From Pseudarthrobacter sp. GA104 (GTDB taxonomy: Bacteria > Actinomycetota > Actinomycetes > Actinomycetales > Micrococcaceae): a DNA stretch of 64,000 bases. Below the pieces are notes generated by a model, which saw only the letters and a program-made list of their open reading frames with translations, made no database searches and was not told where the DNA came from. Shown here one piece after another: positions 44,557 to 54,733 of the stretch; the first letter of the stretch is position 1, and each line of letters starts with the position of its first letter. The position numbers and the translations under genes were made by a program. The stretch lies in assembly GCF_009741265.1 (NCBI RefSeq), contig NZ_WOWL01000001.1:3472001-3536000 (forward strand), in the 5' to 3' direction.

Positions 44557-46812
44557 ATGGAAGTCTGGCCTGGATCGGCTTATCCCCTGGGTGCCACGTT
44601 CAACGGAACCGGCACCAACTTTGCCCTGTTCAGCGAACGAGCAGAAAAAGTCGAACTTTGCCTCTTCGATGAGGACGGCAAGGAAACCCGCATCACCCTG
44701 GACGAGGTGGACGGATACGTCTGGCACTGCTACATCCCGCAGGTCCAGCCGGGCCAGAAGTACGGCTACCGCGTCCACGGACCCTACGACCCCGCGTCGG
44801 GCAACCGCTTCAACCCCAACAAGCTCCTGTTGGACCCCTATGCCAAGGCCGTGCACGGCCAGGTGGACTGGGATCCGTCCCTGTTCACCTACAACCTGGG
44901 CGAGCCGGACTCCATCAACAACGAGGACTCCGCCAGCCACATGATGATGGGCGTGGTCATCAACCCCTTCTTCGACTGGGACGGCGACCAGAACCTCCGG
45001 ATTCCCTACCACCAGTCCGTCATCTACGAAGCCCACGTCAAGGGCCTCACCCAGCTCCACCCGGAAATCCCCGAGGAACAGCGCGGAACCTACGCCGGTG
45101 TGGCGCACCCCGCCGTCATCTCCCACCTGCAGAAGCTCGGCGTCACCGCCATCGAGCTGATGCCCGTGCACCAGTTCGTCAATGAAGGCACCCTGCAGGA
45201 CAAGGGCCTGAACAATTACTGGGGCTACAACACCATCGGCTTCTTTGCGCCGCAGAACACCTACAGCTCCACCGGCGACACCGGCCAGCAGGTCCAGGAC
45301 TTCAAGGCCATGGTGCGGTCCCTGCACAAGGCCGGCATCGAGGTCATCCTGGACGTCGTCTACAACCACACCGCGGAAGGCAACCACCTGGGCCCCACGC
45401 TGTCCTTCAAGGGCATCGACAACGCCGCCTACTACCGCTTGATGGAGGGCGACGAAAAGCACTACATGGACTACACCGGCACCGGCAACTCCCTCAACGT
45501 CCGCCAGCCGCACTCCCTGCAGCTGCTGATGGACTCACTGCGCTACTGGGTCAGCGAGATGCACGTGGACGGCTTCCGCTTCGACCTCGCCTCCACCCTG
45601 GCCCGCGAGTTCTACGATGTTGACAAGCTGTCCACCTTCTTCGAACTCATCCAGCAGGACCCGGTCGTCTCCCAGGTGAAGCTCATCGCCGAGCCCTGGG
45701 ACGTTGGCCCCGGCGGCTACCAGGTGGGCAACTTCCCGCCGCAGTGGACTGAATGGAACGGCAAATACCGCGACACCGTGCGGGACTTCTGGCGCGGCGA
45801 GCCCGCCACGCTCGGCGAATTCGCCTCCCGCATCACCGGGTCCGCGGACCTGTACGAGCACTCCGGCCGCCGGCCGGTGGCCTCCATCAACTTCGTCACC
45901 GCGCATGACGGCTTCACGCTCGCGGACCTGGTGTCCTACAACGAGAAGCACAACGAGGCCAACGGCGAAGGCAACAACGACGGCGAATCCCACAACCGGT
46001 CCTGGAACTGTGGCGTCGAAGGTCCCACCGATGACCCCGAAGTCCTTGGCCTGCGCGCCCGGCAGCAACGGAACTTCATTGCCTCGCTGCTGCTTTCCCA
46101 GGGAGTCCCCATGCTCCTGCACGGTGACGAAATGGGGCGCACCCAGCAAGGCAACAACAACGGCTACTGCCAGGACTCCGAGCTGACCTGGGTCAACTGG
46201 GACACCGTCGACCAGCCGCTGATCGAGTTCACGGCAGCGGTCAACGCGCTGCGGGCCAAGCACCCCACCTTCCGCCGCAGCCGGTTCTTCGACGGACGGC
46301 CCGTGCTGCGGGGCGAAGGAGAACGGCTGCCGGACATCGTTTGGCTGGATCCGTCGGGCGAGACCATGAAGCCGGAAGCGTGGGACAGCGGATTCGGGCG
46401 GTCCGTGGGCGTCTTCCTGAACGGCCATGGCATCCAGGGCAAGGACAGCCGCGGCCGGAGGATCACCGACGTGAACTTCCTGCTGTACTTCAATGCCCAC
46501 GATGACACCGTCAAGTTCACCCTGCCTGCGGACGAATACGCACCGGCCTGGGACGTCATCATCGACACTGCCGGGCAGAACGCGGACACCCAGCCGGTCA
46601 ACGCCGGGGAGCCGCTGCCCGTGGAAGCAAAGTCCCTGGTGGTCCTGCGCGCGCACCAAGTCGAGGAAGTTGAGCCTGACCACTCCGTGGCCGCATCCCT
46701 GGCGGCCCTGACGCAGACCTCCACCAGCGAAACCGAGTCGCTCACCACGCCCATGGTGGCCGAACCCGGGAAGACCACCAAGGTCGGCTCGCGGAAGTCT
46801 TCCAAAAAATGA
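44557..46812 (+). CDS. glgX: Glycogen debranching enzyme GlgX/TreX
   Basis: This GH13 enzyme removes alpha-1,6 branches from glycogen-type glucans. The 751-residue protein has an N-terminal CBM48-type domain, then the barrel motifs DVVYNHT, the nucleophile in GFRFDLAS, the acid/base in IAEPWD, and [10 protein letters not shown]. It begins [15 protein letters not shown] after AAAGAGGAGC. It overlaps treY by 4 nt, so debranching feeds TreYZ. Confidence 0.93.
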   Translation: MEVWPGSAYPLGATFNGTGTNFALFSERAEKVELCLFDEDGKETRITLDEVDGYVWHCYIPQVQPGQKYGYRVHGPYDPASGNRFNPNKLLLDPYAKAVHGQVDWDPSLFTYNLGEPDSINNEDSASHMMMGVVINPFFDWDGDQNLRIPYHQSVIYEAHVKGLTQLHPEIPEEQRGTYAGVAHPAVISHLQKLGVTAIELMPVHQFVNEGTLQDKGLNNYWGYNTIGFFAPQNTYSSTGDTGQQVQDFKAMVRSLHKAGIEVILDVVYNHTAEGNHLGPTLSFKGIDNAAYYRLMEGDEKHYMDYTGTGNSLNVRQPHSLQLLMDSLRYWVSEMHVDGFRFDLASTLAREFYDVDKLSTFFELIQQDPVVSQVKLIAEPWDVGPGGYQVGNFPPQWTEWNGKYRDTVRDFWRGEPATLGEFASRITGSADLYEHSGRRPVASINFVTAHDGFTLADLVSYNEKHNEANGEGNNDGESHNRSWNCGVEGPTDDPEVLGLRARQQRNFIASLLLSQGVPMLLHGDEMGRTQQGNNNGYCQDSELTWVNWDTVDQPLIEFTAAVNALRAKHPTFRRSRFFDGRPVLRGEGERLPDIVWLDPSGETMKPEAWDSGFGRSVGVFLNGHGIQGKDSRGRRITDVNFLLYFNAHDDTVKFTLPADEYAPAWDVIIDTAGQNADTQPVNAGEPLPVEAKSLVVLRAHQVEEVEPDHSVAASLAALTQTSTSETESLTTPMVAEPGKTTKVGSRKSSKK

Positions 46813-49136
46813 GGGTGCCCGCATCCACCTACCGCCTGCAGATCCGGAGCAGCTTCACACTGTTTGATGCTGCCGAAAAGGTGCCGTACCTGAAGTCGCT
46901 CGGGGTGGACTGGGTGTATCTTTCACCCATCCTGACGGCGGAGCAGGGCTCGGACCACGGCTATGACGTGACCGATCCCTCCGCCGTGGACCCGGCGCGG
47001 GGCGGCCCCGAGGGGCTGGCGGCGCTGTCCAAGGCCGCGCGCGAACACGGCATGGGCGTTTTGGTGGACATTGTGCCCAACCATGTGGGCGTGGCGACGC
47101 CGGCCCAGAACCCATGGTGGTGGTCTTTGCTGAAGGAAGGGCAGGGCTCACCGTACGCCGACGCGTTCGATGTCGAGTGGGAGCTTGCCGGCGGGAAGAT
47201 CCGGCTGCCCATGCTGGGCTCTGACGGGGACCTGGACAAGCTGGAGATCAAGGACGGCGAACTCCGGTACTACGACCACCGCTTCCCGCTCGCCGAGGGC
47301 ACGTACTCCGACGGCGATTCACCGCAGGAGGTGCACAGCCGCCAGCACTACGAGCTGATGGACTGGCGCCGCGCGGACGCGGAGCTCAACTACCGGCGCT
47401 TCTTCGCGGTTACCACGCTCGCGGGGATCCGGGTGGAAACTCCGCGCGTGTTCGAGGAAGCCCATGCCGAGGTGGGCCGGTGGTTCCGTGAGGGCCTGGT
47501 GGACGGCCTGCGGGTGGACCACCCTGACGGGCTGGCAGATCCGGTGGGGTACCTGCGCTGGCTGAAGGACCTCAGCGGCGGCGCCTATGTGCTGGTGGAG
47601 AAAATCCTCGAACCGGGCGAGGACCTGCCCAGCGAGTTCGCGTGTGAAGGAACCACCGGGTACGACGCCCTGGCGGACGTGGACCGGGTGTTCGTGGACC
47701 CGGCCGGAGAACAGGCGCTGGACGCCCTGGACGCGAAGCTCCGGAACTCCGATATTCCCGCGGATTATGCCGGGATGATCCGGGGCACCAAGCGGATGAT
47801 CGCGGACGGCATCCTGCGTTCCGAGGTGCTGCGGCTGGCCCGGCTGGTTCCCGAGTCCCACGGGCTTACGGTGGACCAGGCAGCCGACGCCATCGCCGAG
47901 ATCATTGCCGCGTTCCCGGTGTACCGGACCTACCTGCCCACCGGCGCTGAGATCCTCAAAGAGGCGTGCGAGTCCGCCGCTGCCTCGCGGCCCGAGCTGG
48001 AGGTTGCCGTGGGAACGCTGCTGCCGCTGCTCCTTGATCCCGCGAACCCCATCGCGGTCCGGTTCCAGCAGACCTCCGGCATGGTGATGGCCAAGGGCGT
48101 GGAGGACACCGCGTTCTACCGCTACACCCGTCTGGGCACGCTGACGGAGGTGGGGGCCGAACCGACCGAATTCTCCGTGCCGGTTGAGGAGTTCCACCAC
48201 AGGATGCTCCGCCGCCAGCAGGAGCTGCCGCTGTCGATGACCACCATGTCCACCCATGACACCAAGCGCAGCGAGGACGCCAGGGCACGGATCTCGGTCA
48301 TCGCTGAACTTCCCCGGGAGTGGGCGGACACCTTGGACACGCTGCGCGAACTTGCCCCGATCCCGGACGGCCCGTACGAGAACCTGCTCTGGCAGGCGGT
48401 CGTCGGAGCGTGGCCCGCCAGCCGGGAACGGCTCCAGGGCTACGCGGAAAAGGCCGCCCGGGAAGCCGGCAACTCCACCACCTGGACGGACCCGGACGGG
48501 GACTTCGAGTCCTCAGTCAAGGCAGCCGTGGACGCAATGTTCGACGACGCCCGGGTCGCCAGGGTGGTGGAGGATTTCGTGGCACGGATCGACTCCTACG
48601 CCGCGTCCAACTCCGTGTCCGCCAAGCTGGTCCAACTGACCATGCCGGGCGTTCCGGACGTGTACCAGGGCAGCGAGTTCTGGGAACGGTCCCTGACCGA
48701 CCCCGACAACCGGCGGCCCGTGGACTTCGCCCGCCGGCAGGAGGAGCTGGCAAAGCTCGACGCCGGCACCTTGCCTGAGGCGGGCACCGAAACCAGCAAG
48801 CTCCTGGCCACCTCCCGGGCACTCCGGCTCCGCCGCGACCGGCCCGAACTGTTCCAGGGCTACCACCCTGTGACGGCCACAGGTTCCGCGGCAGCGCACC
48901 TGCTCGCCTTCCACCGCGGGAGTGACGGTGCCGCGGGCGCCCTGACGCTGGCCACCCGGCTGCCCGCCGGACTGGCGGCCAACGGCGGCTGGCAGGACAC
49001 CGCCGTCGAACTTTCCGTGACCATGCGGGACGCGCTGACCGGCGCCGGCCACGGGCCGGGCGCCGTTTCGGTGGCAGACGTGCTGGGTACCTACCCTGTG
49101 GCTTTGCTGGTACCAGTGGATGGAGAACAGGCATGA
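46809..49136 (+). CDS. treY: Maltooligosyl trehalose synthase
   Basis: TreY converts the reducing end of maltooligosaccharides to a trehalose unit. The 775-residue GH13 protein has [19 protein letters not shown] at its start, DIVPNHVG, the nucleophile in [13 protein letters not shown], the acid/base in [12 protein letters not shown], and [14 protein letters not shown]. It overlaps glgX and treZ by 4 nt each. Confidence 0.95.
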   Translation: MRVPASTYRLQIRSSFTLFDAAEKVPYLKSLGVDWVYLSPILTAEQGSDHGYDVTDPSAVDPARGGPEGLAALSKAAREHGMGVLVDIVPNHVGVATPAQNPWWWSLLKEGQGSPYADAFDVEWELAGGKIRLPMLGSDGDLDKLEIKDGELRYYDHRFPLAEGTYSDGDSPQEVHSRQHYELMDWRRADAELNYRRFFAVTTLAGIRVETPRVFEEAHAEVGRWFREGLVDGLRVDHPDGLADPVGYLRWLKDLSGGAYVLVEKILEPGEDLPSEFACEGTTGYDALADVDRVFVDPAGEQALDALDAKLRNSDIPADYAGMIRGTKRMIADGILRSEVLRLARLVPESHGLTVDQAADAIAEIIAAFPVYRTYLPTGAEILKEACESAAASRPELEVAVGTLLPLLLDPANPIAVRFQQTSGMVMAKGVEDTAFYRYTRLGTLTEVGAEPTEFSVPVEEFHHRMLRRQQELPLSMTTMSTHDTKRSEDARARISVIAELPREWADTLDTLRELAPIPDGPYENLLWQAVVGAWPASRERLQGYAEKAAREAGNSTTWTDPDGDFESSVKAAVDAMFDDARVARVVEDFVARIDSYAASNSVSAKLVQLTMPGVPDVYQGSEFWERSLTDPDNRRPVDFARRQEELAKLDAGTLPEAGTETSKLLATSRALRLRRDRPELFQGYHPVTATGSAAAHLLAFHRGSDGAAGALTLATRLPAGLAANGGWQDTAVELSVTMRDALTGAGHGPGAVSVADVLGTYPVALLVPVDGEQA

Positions 49137-50902
49137 CCCTCGTGAATGTTGGGCCGGACCGTTTCGATGTCTGGGCCCCGGAGGCCAGGTCGGTAACCCT
49201 GCTCGCGGACGGCCGGCAGTACCCCATGGTGAAGAAGGAGACGGCGCCCGGCTCGGACGGCTGGTGGGCCGCTCCGGACGCACCGGGCGAGGGCGAGGTG
49301 GACTACGGGTACCTGCTGGACGGGGACGGCCACCCGCTGCCGGATCCGCGGTCGCGGCGGCTGCCTGCCGGAGTGCATGAGCTCTCCAGGACCTTCGACC
49401 CCGCCGCCCATGCCTGGCAGGACGGCGGCTGGGAGGGCAAGGAACTGCAGGGCTCGGTCATCTACGAACTCCACGTGGGGACCTTCACGCCCGAGGGAAC
49501 CCTGGAGGCCGCCGCCGCAAAGCTGGGCTATCTGGCGGACCTCGGCGTAGACTTCGTCGAACTGCTGCCGGTCAACGGCTTCAACGGAACCCACAACTGG
49601 GGCTACGACGGCGTCCAGTGGTACGCGGTCCACGAAGGCTACGGCGGCCCGGCGGCCTACCAGCGGTTCGTGGACGCGGCCCATGCTGCCGGCATTGGCG
49701 TCATCCAGGACGTTGTCTACAACCACCTCGGCCCCAGCGGGAACTACCTGTCCAGGTTCGGGCCCTACCTGAAGCAGGGCGACGCCAACACGTGGGGCGA
49801 CTCGGTGAACCTGGACGGCCCCGGCTCGGACGTGGTGCGCGAGTACATCCTGGACAACCTGGCGCTGTGGCTCCGCGACTACCACGTGGACGGGCTCCGG
49901 CTGGATGCGGTGCACGCGCTGCGCGATGAGCGGGCCGTGCACATCCTGGAAGAGTTCGGTGCGCTGGGCGACGCCGTCTCGGCCGAAACGGGGCTGCCGA
50001 AGACCCTGATTGCGGAATCGGACCTGAACAACCCCCGCCTGCTGTATCCCCGGGACGCCAACGGGTACGGGCTGGCCGGGCAGTGGAGCGACGACTTCCA
50101 CCACGCGGTGCACGTGAGCGTCAGCGGCGAGACCACCGGGTACTACGAGGACTTCCAGTCGCTGGGGGTCCTGGCGAAGGTACTCAAGGACGGCTTCCTG
50201 CACGACGGCAGCTACTCCAGCTTCCGCGGCCGGCACCACGGCCGGCCCATCAATGCTTCGCTGGTGCACCCGGCGGCATTGGTGGTGTGCAGCCAGAACC
50301 ACGACCAGATCGGCAACCGCGCCACGGGGGACAGGCTCTCGCAGTCGCTGTCCCATGGGCAGCTGGCCGTGGCCGCCGTACTCACGCTGACCTCGCCGTT
50401 CACGCCCATGCTGTTCATGGGCGAGGAGTTCGCCGCGAGCACGCCCTGGCAGTTCTTCACCTCCCACCCTGAGCCTGAACTCGGCAAGGCCACTGCGGAA
50501 GGCCGGATCAAGGAGTTCGAGCGCATGGGGTGGGATCCCGCCGTCGTGCCCGATCCCCAGGACCCGGAGACCTTCCGCCGGTCCAAGCTGAACTGGGACG
50601 AGGCCGCCAGGGGTGACCACGCGCGGCTCCTCGAGCTTTACCGCTCCCTGACGGCATTGCGCCGGGAGCACGCGGAACTTGCCGGCCTTGGCTTCACCGA
50701 GACGGACGTGACGTTCGACGACGACGCGGGCTGGCTGCGATTCCGGCGGGGGAGCATTGAGGTGCTGCTGAACCTGTCGGACGCCAAGGTCCGGCTGGAA
50801 AATGTGCCCGGTGCCGTCCTGCTGGCAACGGACGAGGGGACCGGCCTTGACGGCGAAGCCCTCGCCCTGGCGCCCTGGAGCGCGGCCATTGTGAAGTCCT
50901 GA
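49133..50902 (+). CDS. treZ: Maltooligosyl trehalose trehalohydrolase
   Basis: TreZ releases trehalose from maltooligosyltrehalose. The 589-residue GH13 protein has an N-terminal CBM48-type domain ([17 protein letters not shown]), [15 protein letters not shown], the nucleophile in [10 protein letters not shown], the acid/base in [10 protein letters not shown], and [16 protein letters not shown]. The glgX-treY-treZ order with 4-nt overlaps gives coupled synthesis of a glucan-to-trehalose route. Confidence 0.95.
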   Translation: MTLVNVGPDRFDVWAPEARSVTLLADGRQYPMVKKETAPGSDGWWAAPDAPGEGEVDYGYLLDGDGHPLPDPRSRRLPAGVHELSRTFDPAAHAWQDGGWEGKELQGSVIYELHVGTFTPEGTLEAAAAKLGYLADLGVDFVELLPVNGFNGTHNWGYDGVQWYAVHEGYGGPAAYQRFVDAAHAAGIGVIQDVVYNHLGPSGNYLSRFGPYLKQGDANTWGDSVNLDGPGSDVVREYILDNLALWLRDYHVDGLRLDAVHALRDERAVHILEEFGALGDAVSAETGLPKTLIAESDLNNPRLLYPRDANGYGLAGQWSDDFHHAVHVSVSGETTGYYEDFQSLGVLAKVLKDGFLHDGSYSSFRGRHHGRPINASLVHPAALVVCSQNHDQIGNRATGDRLSQSLSHGQLAVAAVLTLTSPFTPMLFMGEEFAASTPWQFFTSHPEPELGKATAEGRIKEFERMGWDPAVVPDPQDPETFRRSKLNWDEAARGDHARLLELYRSLTALRREHAELAGLGFTETDVTFDDDAGWLRFRRGSIEVLLNLSDAKVRLENVPGAVLLATDEGTGLDGEALALAPWSAAIVKS

Positions 50903-50919
50903 TCCCTGGTCAGGCAACG

Positions 50920-50963
50920 TTTGCGCCGCGGGCTGGAGCTGTCAGCCCGCGGCGTAACTTTTG
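50920..50963 (+). terminator. Terminator after treZ
   Basis: A perfect 11-bp stem (50924-50934 with 50944-50954) is followed by AACTTTTG. Confidence 0.8.
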
Positions 50964-50994
50964 CGCTCCGGACTGTAGCGCCCGTCACAACTGG

Positions 50995-51000
50995 CAGGAT
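50995..51000 (+). promoter_or_regulatory. -10-like element for leaderless aldo-keto reductase
   Basis: CAGGAT ends 7 nt before the ATG at 51008; it departs from TANNNT at the first base. Confidence 0.35.
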
Positions 51001-51007
51001 GGAACGT

Positions 51008-52048
51008 ATGACTTATTCAGCCGCGGAAAACCGCTATGAATCCATGCCCTACCGCCGCGTCGGCCGGAGCGGCCTGAAACTCCCGGCCATCTCGCTGGGC
51101 CTCTGGCACAACTTCGGTGACGACAAGCGCTTTGACGAACAGCGCGCCATCCTCCGCCGCGCCTTCGATCTGGGCGTGAACCACTTCGACCTCGCCAACA
51201 ACTACGGCCCGCCGGACGGCTCCGCCGAAACCAACTTCGGCCGCCACCTGCAGGATGACTTCAAGCCCTACCGGGACGAGCTGGTCATCTCCACCAAGGC
51301 CGGCTACTACATGTGGCCTGGCCCGTACGGGGAGTGGGGCTCCCGCAAGTACCTCATCTCCAGCCTGGACCAGTCGCTGCAGCGGATGGGCCTGGACTAT
51401 GTGGACATCTTCTACAGCCACCGGCCGGACCCCGAGACGCCCATGGAGGAGACCATGGGCGCCCTGGACTACGCCGTCCGCTCCGGCAAGGCGCTGTACG
51501 CCGGCATCTCGTCCTACACACCCGAGCAGACCCTTGAAGCCGCCCGCATCCTGAAAGAGCTCGGCACCCCGCTGCTCATCCACCAGCCCAGCTACTCCAT
51601 GCTCAACCGCTGGACCGAGAACGGAACCCCGAACCTGTACGAGGCGCTCGACCAGGTGGGTGCAGGCTCCATCGCCTTCTCCCCGCTGGCCCAAGGCATG
51701 CTCACCGACCGCTACCTGAACGGCATCCCCGCCGATTCCCGGGCGGCCAAGGCACGTTTCCTCTCCGAGGACGCCATCACGGAGGAGAAGCTGGACCGGA
51801 TCCGGGGCCTGCACAGGATCGCCGAGGGCCGCGGGCAGTCGCTGGCCCAGATGGCCGTTGCCTGGATCCTGCGGGACCAGCCGAAGGGCTCGCCGGTCAC
51901 CTCCGCCCTCATCGGCGCCTCCAGCGTCCGCCAGCTGGAGGACACCCTGGCCGCCATCAACAACCTCGAGTTCACCGCGGACGAGCTGAACGCCATCGAC
52001 GAGTTCGCCGTTGAATCGGACATCAACCTCTGGAAGCAGCCTGCCTGA
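51008..52048 (+). CDS. Aldo-keto reductase (YghZ/AKR14-like)
   Basis: This 346-residue NADPH-dependent reductase resembles YghZ, the L-glyceraldehyde-3-phosphate reductase of E. coli. The catalytic tetrad is visible: Asp and Tyr in FDLANNYGPP, Lys in ISTKAGYYMWPGPYGEWGSRKYL (split), and His in IFYSHRPDPETP. The length matches. ATG 51008 is chosen; 50999 (MERMTYS) is possible. The cellular substrate is not known. Confidence 0.87.
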   Translation: MTYSAAENRYESMPYRRVGRSGLKLPAISLGLWHNFGDDKRFDEQRAILRRAFDLGVNHFDLANNYGPPDGSAETNFGRHLQDDFKPYRDELVISTKAGYYMWPGPYGEWGSRKYLISSLDQSLQRMGLDYVDIFYSHRPDPETPMEETMGALDYAVRSGKALYAGISSYTPEQTLEAARILKELGTPLLIHQPSYSMLNRWTENGTPNLYEALDQVGAGSIAFSPLAQGMLTDRYLNGIPADSRAAKARFLSEDAITEEKLDRIRGLHRIAEGRGQSLAQMAVAWILRDQPKGSPVTSALIGASSVRQLEDTLAAINNLEFTADELNAIDEFAVESDINLWKQPA

Positions 52049-52068
52049 TTCCGTTACCGTGATTCCAC

Positions 52069-52107
52069 AGAGTGGGACGGGGGAACAAGCCCCGGTCCCA
52101 CTCAGTT
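52069..52107 (+). terminator. Hairpin after the aldo-keto reductase
   Basis: GAGTGGGAC (52070-52078) pairs with GTCCCACTC (52095-52103), with G-C extension inside. No T-run follows. Confidence 0.5.
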
Positions 52108-52211
52108 GGATACTATGAAAACGCGCCGCTTGGCGCAGAGCCTGCCGCGCCGCCGTCGTCCATTCTTCGACGCGATCGCGGCGGGCTGACGTTTGTCCTC
52201 AAAGGAGTTCC

Positions 52212-53297
52212 GTGTCTTCACATCCGATTCGTGTTGCAATCGTCGGCGTAGGTAACTGCGCCGCTTCGCTGGTCCAGGGCGTCCACTACTACAAGGACGC
52301 CGACCCCAAGGCCACGGTTCCGGGCCTGATGCACGTTGAGTTCGGCCCGTACCACGTGGGTGACGTTGAGTTCGTCGCCGCGTTCGACGTCGACGGCAAG
52401 AAGGTCGGCGTTGACCTTGCCGACGCCATTCTGGCCAGCGAAAACAACACCATCAAGATCGCTGACGTGCCGCCCAGCGGCGTCACCGTCCAGCGCGGCC
52501 ACACCCTCGACGGCCTGGGCAAGTACTACCTCGAGACCATTGAGCAGTCCACCGAAGAGCCCGTGGACGTCGTCCAGGCGCTCAAGGACGCCGAGGTTGA
52601 CGTCATGGTCTGCTACCTGCCGGTGGGGTCGCAGGAAGCCGCCGAGTTCTATGCCCAGTGCGCCATCGACGCCGGCGTCGCCTTCGTGAACGCCCTGCCC
52701 GTGTTCATTGCCGGGACCAAGGAGTGGGCTGACAAGTTCACCGCCGCCGGCGTACCGATCGTGGGCGACGACATCAAGAGCCAGATCGGTGCCACCATCA
52801 CGCACCGCGTCATGGCGAAGCTCTTCGAAGACCGCGGCGTCACCCTGGACCGCACCTACCAGCTGAACGTCGGCGGCAACATGGACTTCAAGAACATGCT
52901 GGAGCGCGACCGCCTGGAGTCCAAGAAGATCTCCAAGACGCAGGCTGTGACGTCGAACGTCGAAGCCGAACTGGCTGCCAAGGACGTGCACATCGGCCCG
53001 TCCGACTACGTCCAGTGGCTTGACGACCGCAAGTGGGCGTTCGTCCGCCTTGAGGGCCGCAACTTCGGCGACGCGCCCGTGTCGCTCGAATACAAGCTGG
53101 AGGTCTGGGATTCCCCGAACTCCGCCGGCGTGATCATCGACGCCATCCGCGCCGCCAAGATCGGCCTGGACCGCGGCATCGGCGGACCCCTGCTCTCGGC
53201 ATCGAGCTACTTCATGAAGTCCCCGCCGGAGCAGTTCAACGACGACCTCGCCCGCGAAAAGGTGGAAGCCTTCATCCGCGGAGACCTCGAGCGCTAA
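52212..53297 (+). CDS. ino1: Inositol-3-phosphate synthase (actinobacterial type)
   Basis: Ino1 cyclises glucose-6-P to inositol-3-P, with NAD. The 361-residue protein is of the short actinobacterial type: N-terminal [46 protein letters not shown] and [14 protein letters not shown] 52212 follows AAAGGAGTT. Inositol-P feeds mycothiol via MshA, whose candidate gene is 3 kb away, and phosphatidylinositol. Confidence 0.94.
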   Translation: MSSHPIRVAIVGVGNCAASLVQGVHYYKDADPKATVPGLMHVEFGPYHVGDVEFVAAFDVDGKKVGVDLADAILASENNTIKIADVPPSGVTVQRGHTLDGLGKYYLETIEQSTEEPVDVVQALKDAEVDVMVCYLPVGSQEAAEFYAQCAIDAGVAFVNALPVFIAGTKEWADKFTAAGVPIVGDDIKSQIGATITHRVMAKLFEDRGVTLDRTYQLNVGGNMDFKNMLERDRLESKKISKTQAVTSNVEAELAAKDVHIGPSDYVQWLDDRKWAFVRLEGRNFGDAPVSLEYKLEVWDSPNSAGVIIDAIRAAKIGLDRGIGGPLLSASSYFMKSPPEQFNDDLAREKVEAFIRGDLER

Positions 53298-53321
53298 CCC
53301 TCCAGTCCGGTTTGCCCCTGA

Positions 53322-53414
53322 GACCGTCTCTCACTTGACGCGGGTTTCTGGACGATCCTCTCTCACTTAACGTGGGCTTTCACGCGGCGCTCTCTCACTT
53401 CGGTGGGGGAGCGC
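53322..53414 (+). repeat. Left 32-bp repeat array (three units)
   Basis: Three units with core CTCTCACTT begin at 53322, 53354 and 53386; the cores recur at exactly 32-bp spacing (TCTCACTT at 53329, 53361 and 53393). Unit 2 starts GATCCTCTCTCACTTAACG and continues GGGCTTTC. The third, nearest merR, matches only CGCTCTCTCACTT and then diverges. The array lies between ino1 and merR ends. Confidence 0.9.
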
Positions 53415-53421
53415 CGCGCCT

Positions 53422-54039
53422 TTAATCCTGGTATCGGCGGATGGCGTGGCTGGCCTGGGCGAGTGCCAGGAGTTTGAGCAGAAGCTGGCTGTGCATATGC
53501 ATGCCGACGGCGGCAGTAAGTATGAGCCTGTCGGTGCTCTCCGGGGCGGTCGTTGCGGCAATGTCGATTCCGGCCACATCGTCCATCGCCTTGCTGTACG
53601 CCTCCAGCACTGTCGCTGAGACGGCAATCTTGAGGCCCGCCATCAGCTCCAGGTGGGCCGTGAGTGCGTTCCGGGCGTCACTTGGGGAATCCGGCCAGCC
53701 GCGGAGACGTACGACGGCGGCAGTCGCCTCTGCCGCTTCGCCACCGATCGCCGTGGTGTAGTTTCCGAGATCCAGCACCACCCGCTGGACCGCAGCTAGG
53801 AGATCGAGGCGGGGCACGCCGTCGTCGGCCATTTTCACGAGGCCGCGGATTTGCCCGATGTTGAGGCCCACTATCCGGCGGAGCGCCTGGATTAATTCGA
53901 GCCGCTCGAGATGACTGGCTGAATACTCGGCACGGGTTGCGTGAACGGCCTCGCCCGGCGGAAGCAGGCCCTCGCGCAGGTAGTACTTGATGCTTGCGGG
54001 TGTGACTCCTGACCGCTGGCTCAGTTCATGGAGCTGCAT
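53422..54039 (-). CDS. MerR-family transcriptional regulator
   Basis: The 205-residue protein begins MQLHELSQRSGVTPASIKYYLREGLLPPG, the MerR winged helix, then a coiled dimer helix (LELIQALRRIVGLNIGQIRGLV) and a C-terminal domain of unknown type, about 110 residues, with no metal-binding Cys cluster. AGAGGCGGG precedes the ATG. It diverges from the DUF2306 gene across 92 nt; a dyad lies at the other gene's promoter. It is the sole regulator in the module. Confidence 0.88.
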   Translation of the reverse strand: MQLHELSQRSGVTPASIKYYLREGLLPPGEAVHATRAEYSASHLERLELIQALRRIVGLNIGQIRGLVKMADDGVPRLDLLAAVQRVVLDLGNYTTAIGGEAAEATAAVVRLRGWPDSPSDARNALTAHLELMAGLKIAVSATVLEAYSKAMDDVAGIDIAATTAPESTDRLILTAAVGMHMHSQLLLKLLALAQASHAIRRYQD

Positions 54040-54064
54040 CCCGCCTCTTTTCCTGCCCGTCTGT

Positions 54065-54124
54065 TTGGATAGTGAATCCGGCCCCGGCTATCCTGATGTA
54101 CACACTTGGATAGTGGCTCTATCC
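54065..54124. promoter_or_regulatory. Operator candidates between merR and DUF2306
   Basis: TTGGATAGTG occurs at 54065-54074 and 54106-54115. At the second site GGATAG (54108-54113) and CTATCC (54119-54124) form an inverted repeat with a 5-nt centre, overlapping the proposed -10 TATCCT (54120-54125). Another CTATCC lies at 54088-54093. These are the likely MerR-type binding sites. Confidence 0.55.
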
Positions 54125-54125
54125 T
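54120..54125 (+). promoter_or_regulatory. -10 element for leaderless DUF2306 gene
   Basis: TATCCT ends 6 nt before the ATG at 54132 and lies inside the inverted repeat of the operator candidate. Confidence 0.5.
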
Positions 54126-54131
54126 AGGCCT

Positions 54132-54689
54132 ATGGAGCCTTGGAATGTCCTACTTGCCAGCCACGTGGTTGCCGCCCTTTTTGTTCTGGCCATCGGGCCC
54201 TTGCAGATGCTGCGCCCACGGCGAGACCGCCTCCACCGCACCATGGGCTACTTATGGGTGGCTGCCATGTACTACGTCTGCTTCAGCAGTTTCTGGATTG
54301 TGTCCGACGGGCATTTCAGCTGGCTGCACGGGCTCTCGGCCTTCACCATCGTGACCGTTACTCTGGGCCTGGTCAGTGCCGTTCGCGGCAACATCGCATC
54401 GCACAGGGGAAACATGATCGGCAGCTATATCGGAATCGCGGTGGCGTTTATCTTTGCCGTCACAGTGCCCGGGCGGGCGATTCCGAAGTTGGTCAGCGAG
54501 GACCCCATTTCCGTGGCGTTCGTCTGCGGGCTTGTGGTGCTGACTACGGTGGCGATCTTCGTTTCGCTGAAGCGCGGAGACCGGATGGGCGTGACGTCGC
54601 GGACCGTTGTGACCGCACAAGCGTCGGCCGCACGGGTCCCTGACTCGTCGGAAGTGAGAGAGCGTCTGTGGAAAGCCCGCATCAAGTGA
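54132..54689 (+). CDS. DUF2306-like membrane protein
   Basis: The 185-residue protein has four or five hydrophobic helices (about 10-30, 38-58, 68-88, 96-115, 128-148) and His residues in SHVVAALF, RLHRTMGYLWV and LHGLSAFTIV, consistent with the DUF2306 family; the family function is not established. The last dozen residues (EVRERLWKARIK) are encoded inside the right repeat array and the stop falls within it. Divergent from merR; probably its target. Confidence 0.78.
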   Translation: MEPWNVLLASHVVAALFVLAIGPLQMLRPRRDRLHRTMGYLWVAAMYYVCFSSFWIVSDGHFSWLHGLSAFTIVTVTLGLVSAVRGNIASHRGNMIGSYIGIAVAFIFAVTVPGRAIPKLVSEDPISVAFVCGLVVLTTVAIFVSLKRGDRMGVTSRTVVTAQASAARVPDSSEVRERLWKARIK

Positions 54690-54733
54690 GAGAGGATCGC
54701 AGGAAAGCCCGCATTAAGTGAGAGAGGATGCGG
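54652..54733 (-). repeat. Right 32-bp repeat array (three units, inverted)
   Basis: On the plus strand AAGTGAGA recurs at 54652, 54684 and 54716, exactly 32 bp apart. The reverse complement reads GATCCTCTCTCACTTGATG then GGGCTTTC, nearly the same as the left array. The unit nearest DUF2306 again matches only CGCTCTCTCACTT. The array covers the 3' end of the DUF2306 gene and the junction with fhs. Confidence 0.9.

Noticed and set aside
49091..50917. 608-codon open frame antisense to treZ
   Set aside because: Low-complexity antisense translation opposite a canonical TreZ.
53322..54733. 32-bp arrays as CRISPR
   Set aside because: The 32-bp period is made of near-identical tandem units with no unique spacers, only three units per side, and no cas gene.
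53322..54733. Insertion sequence or transposon at the repeat-bounded cassette
   Set aside because: No transposase or integrase frame and no obvious target duplication; retained only as a repeat-bounded module.
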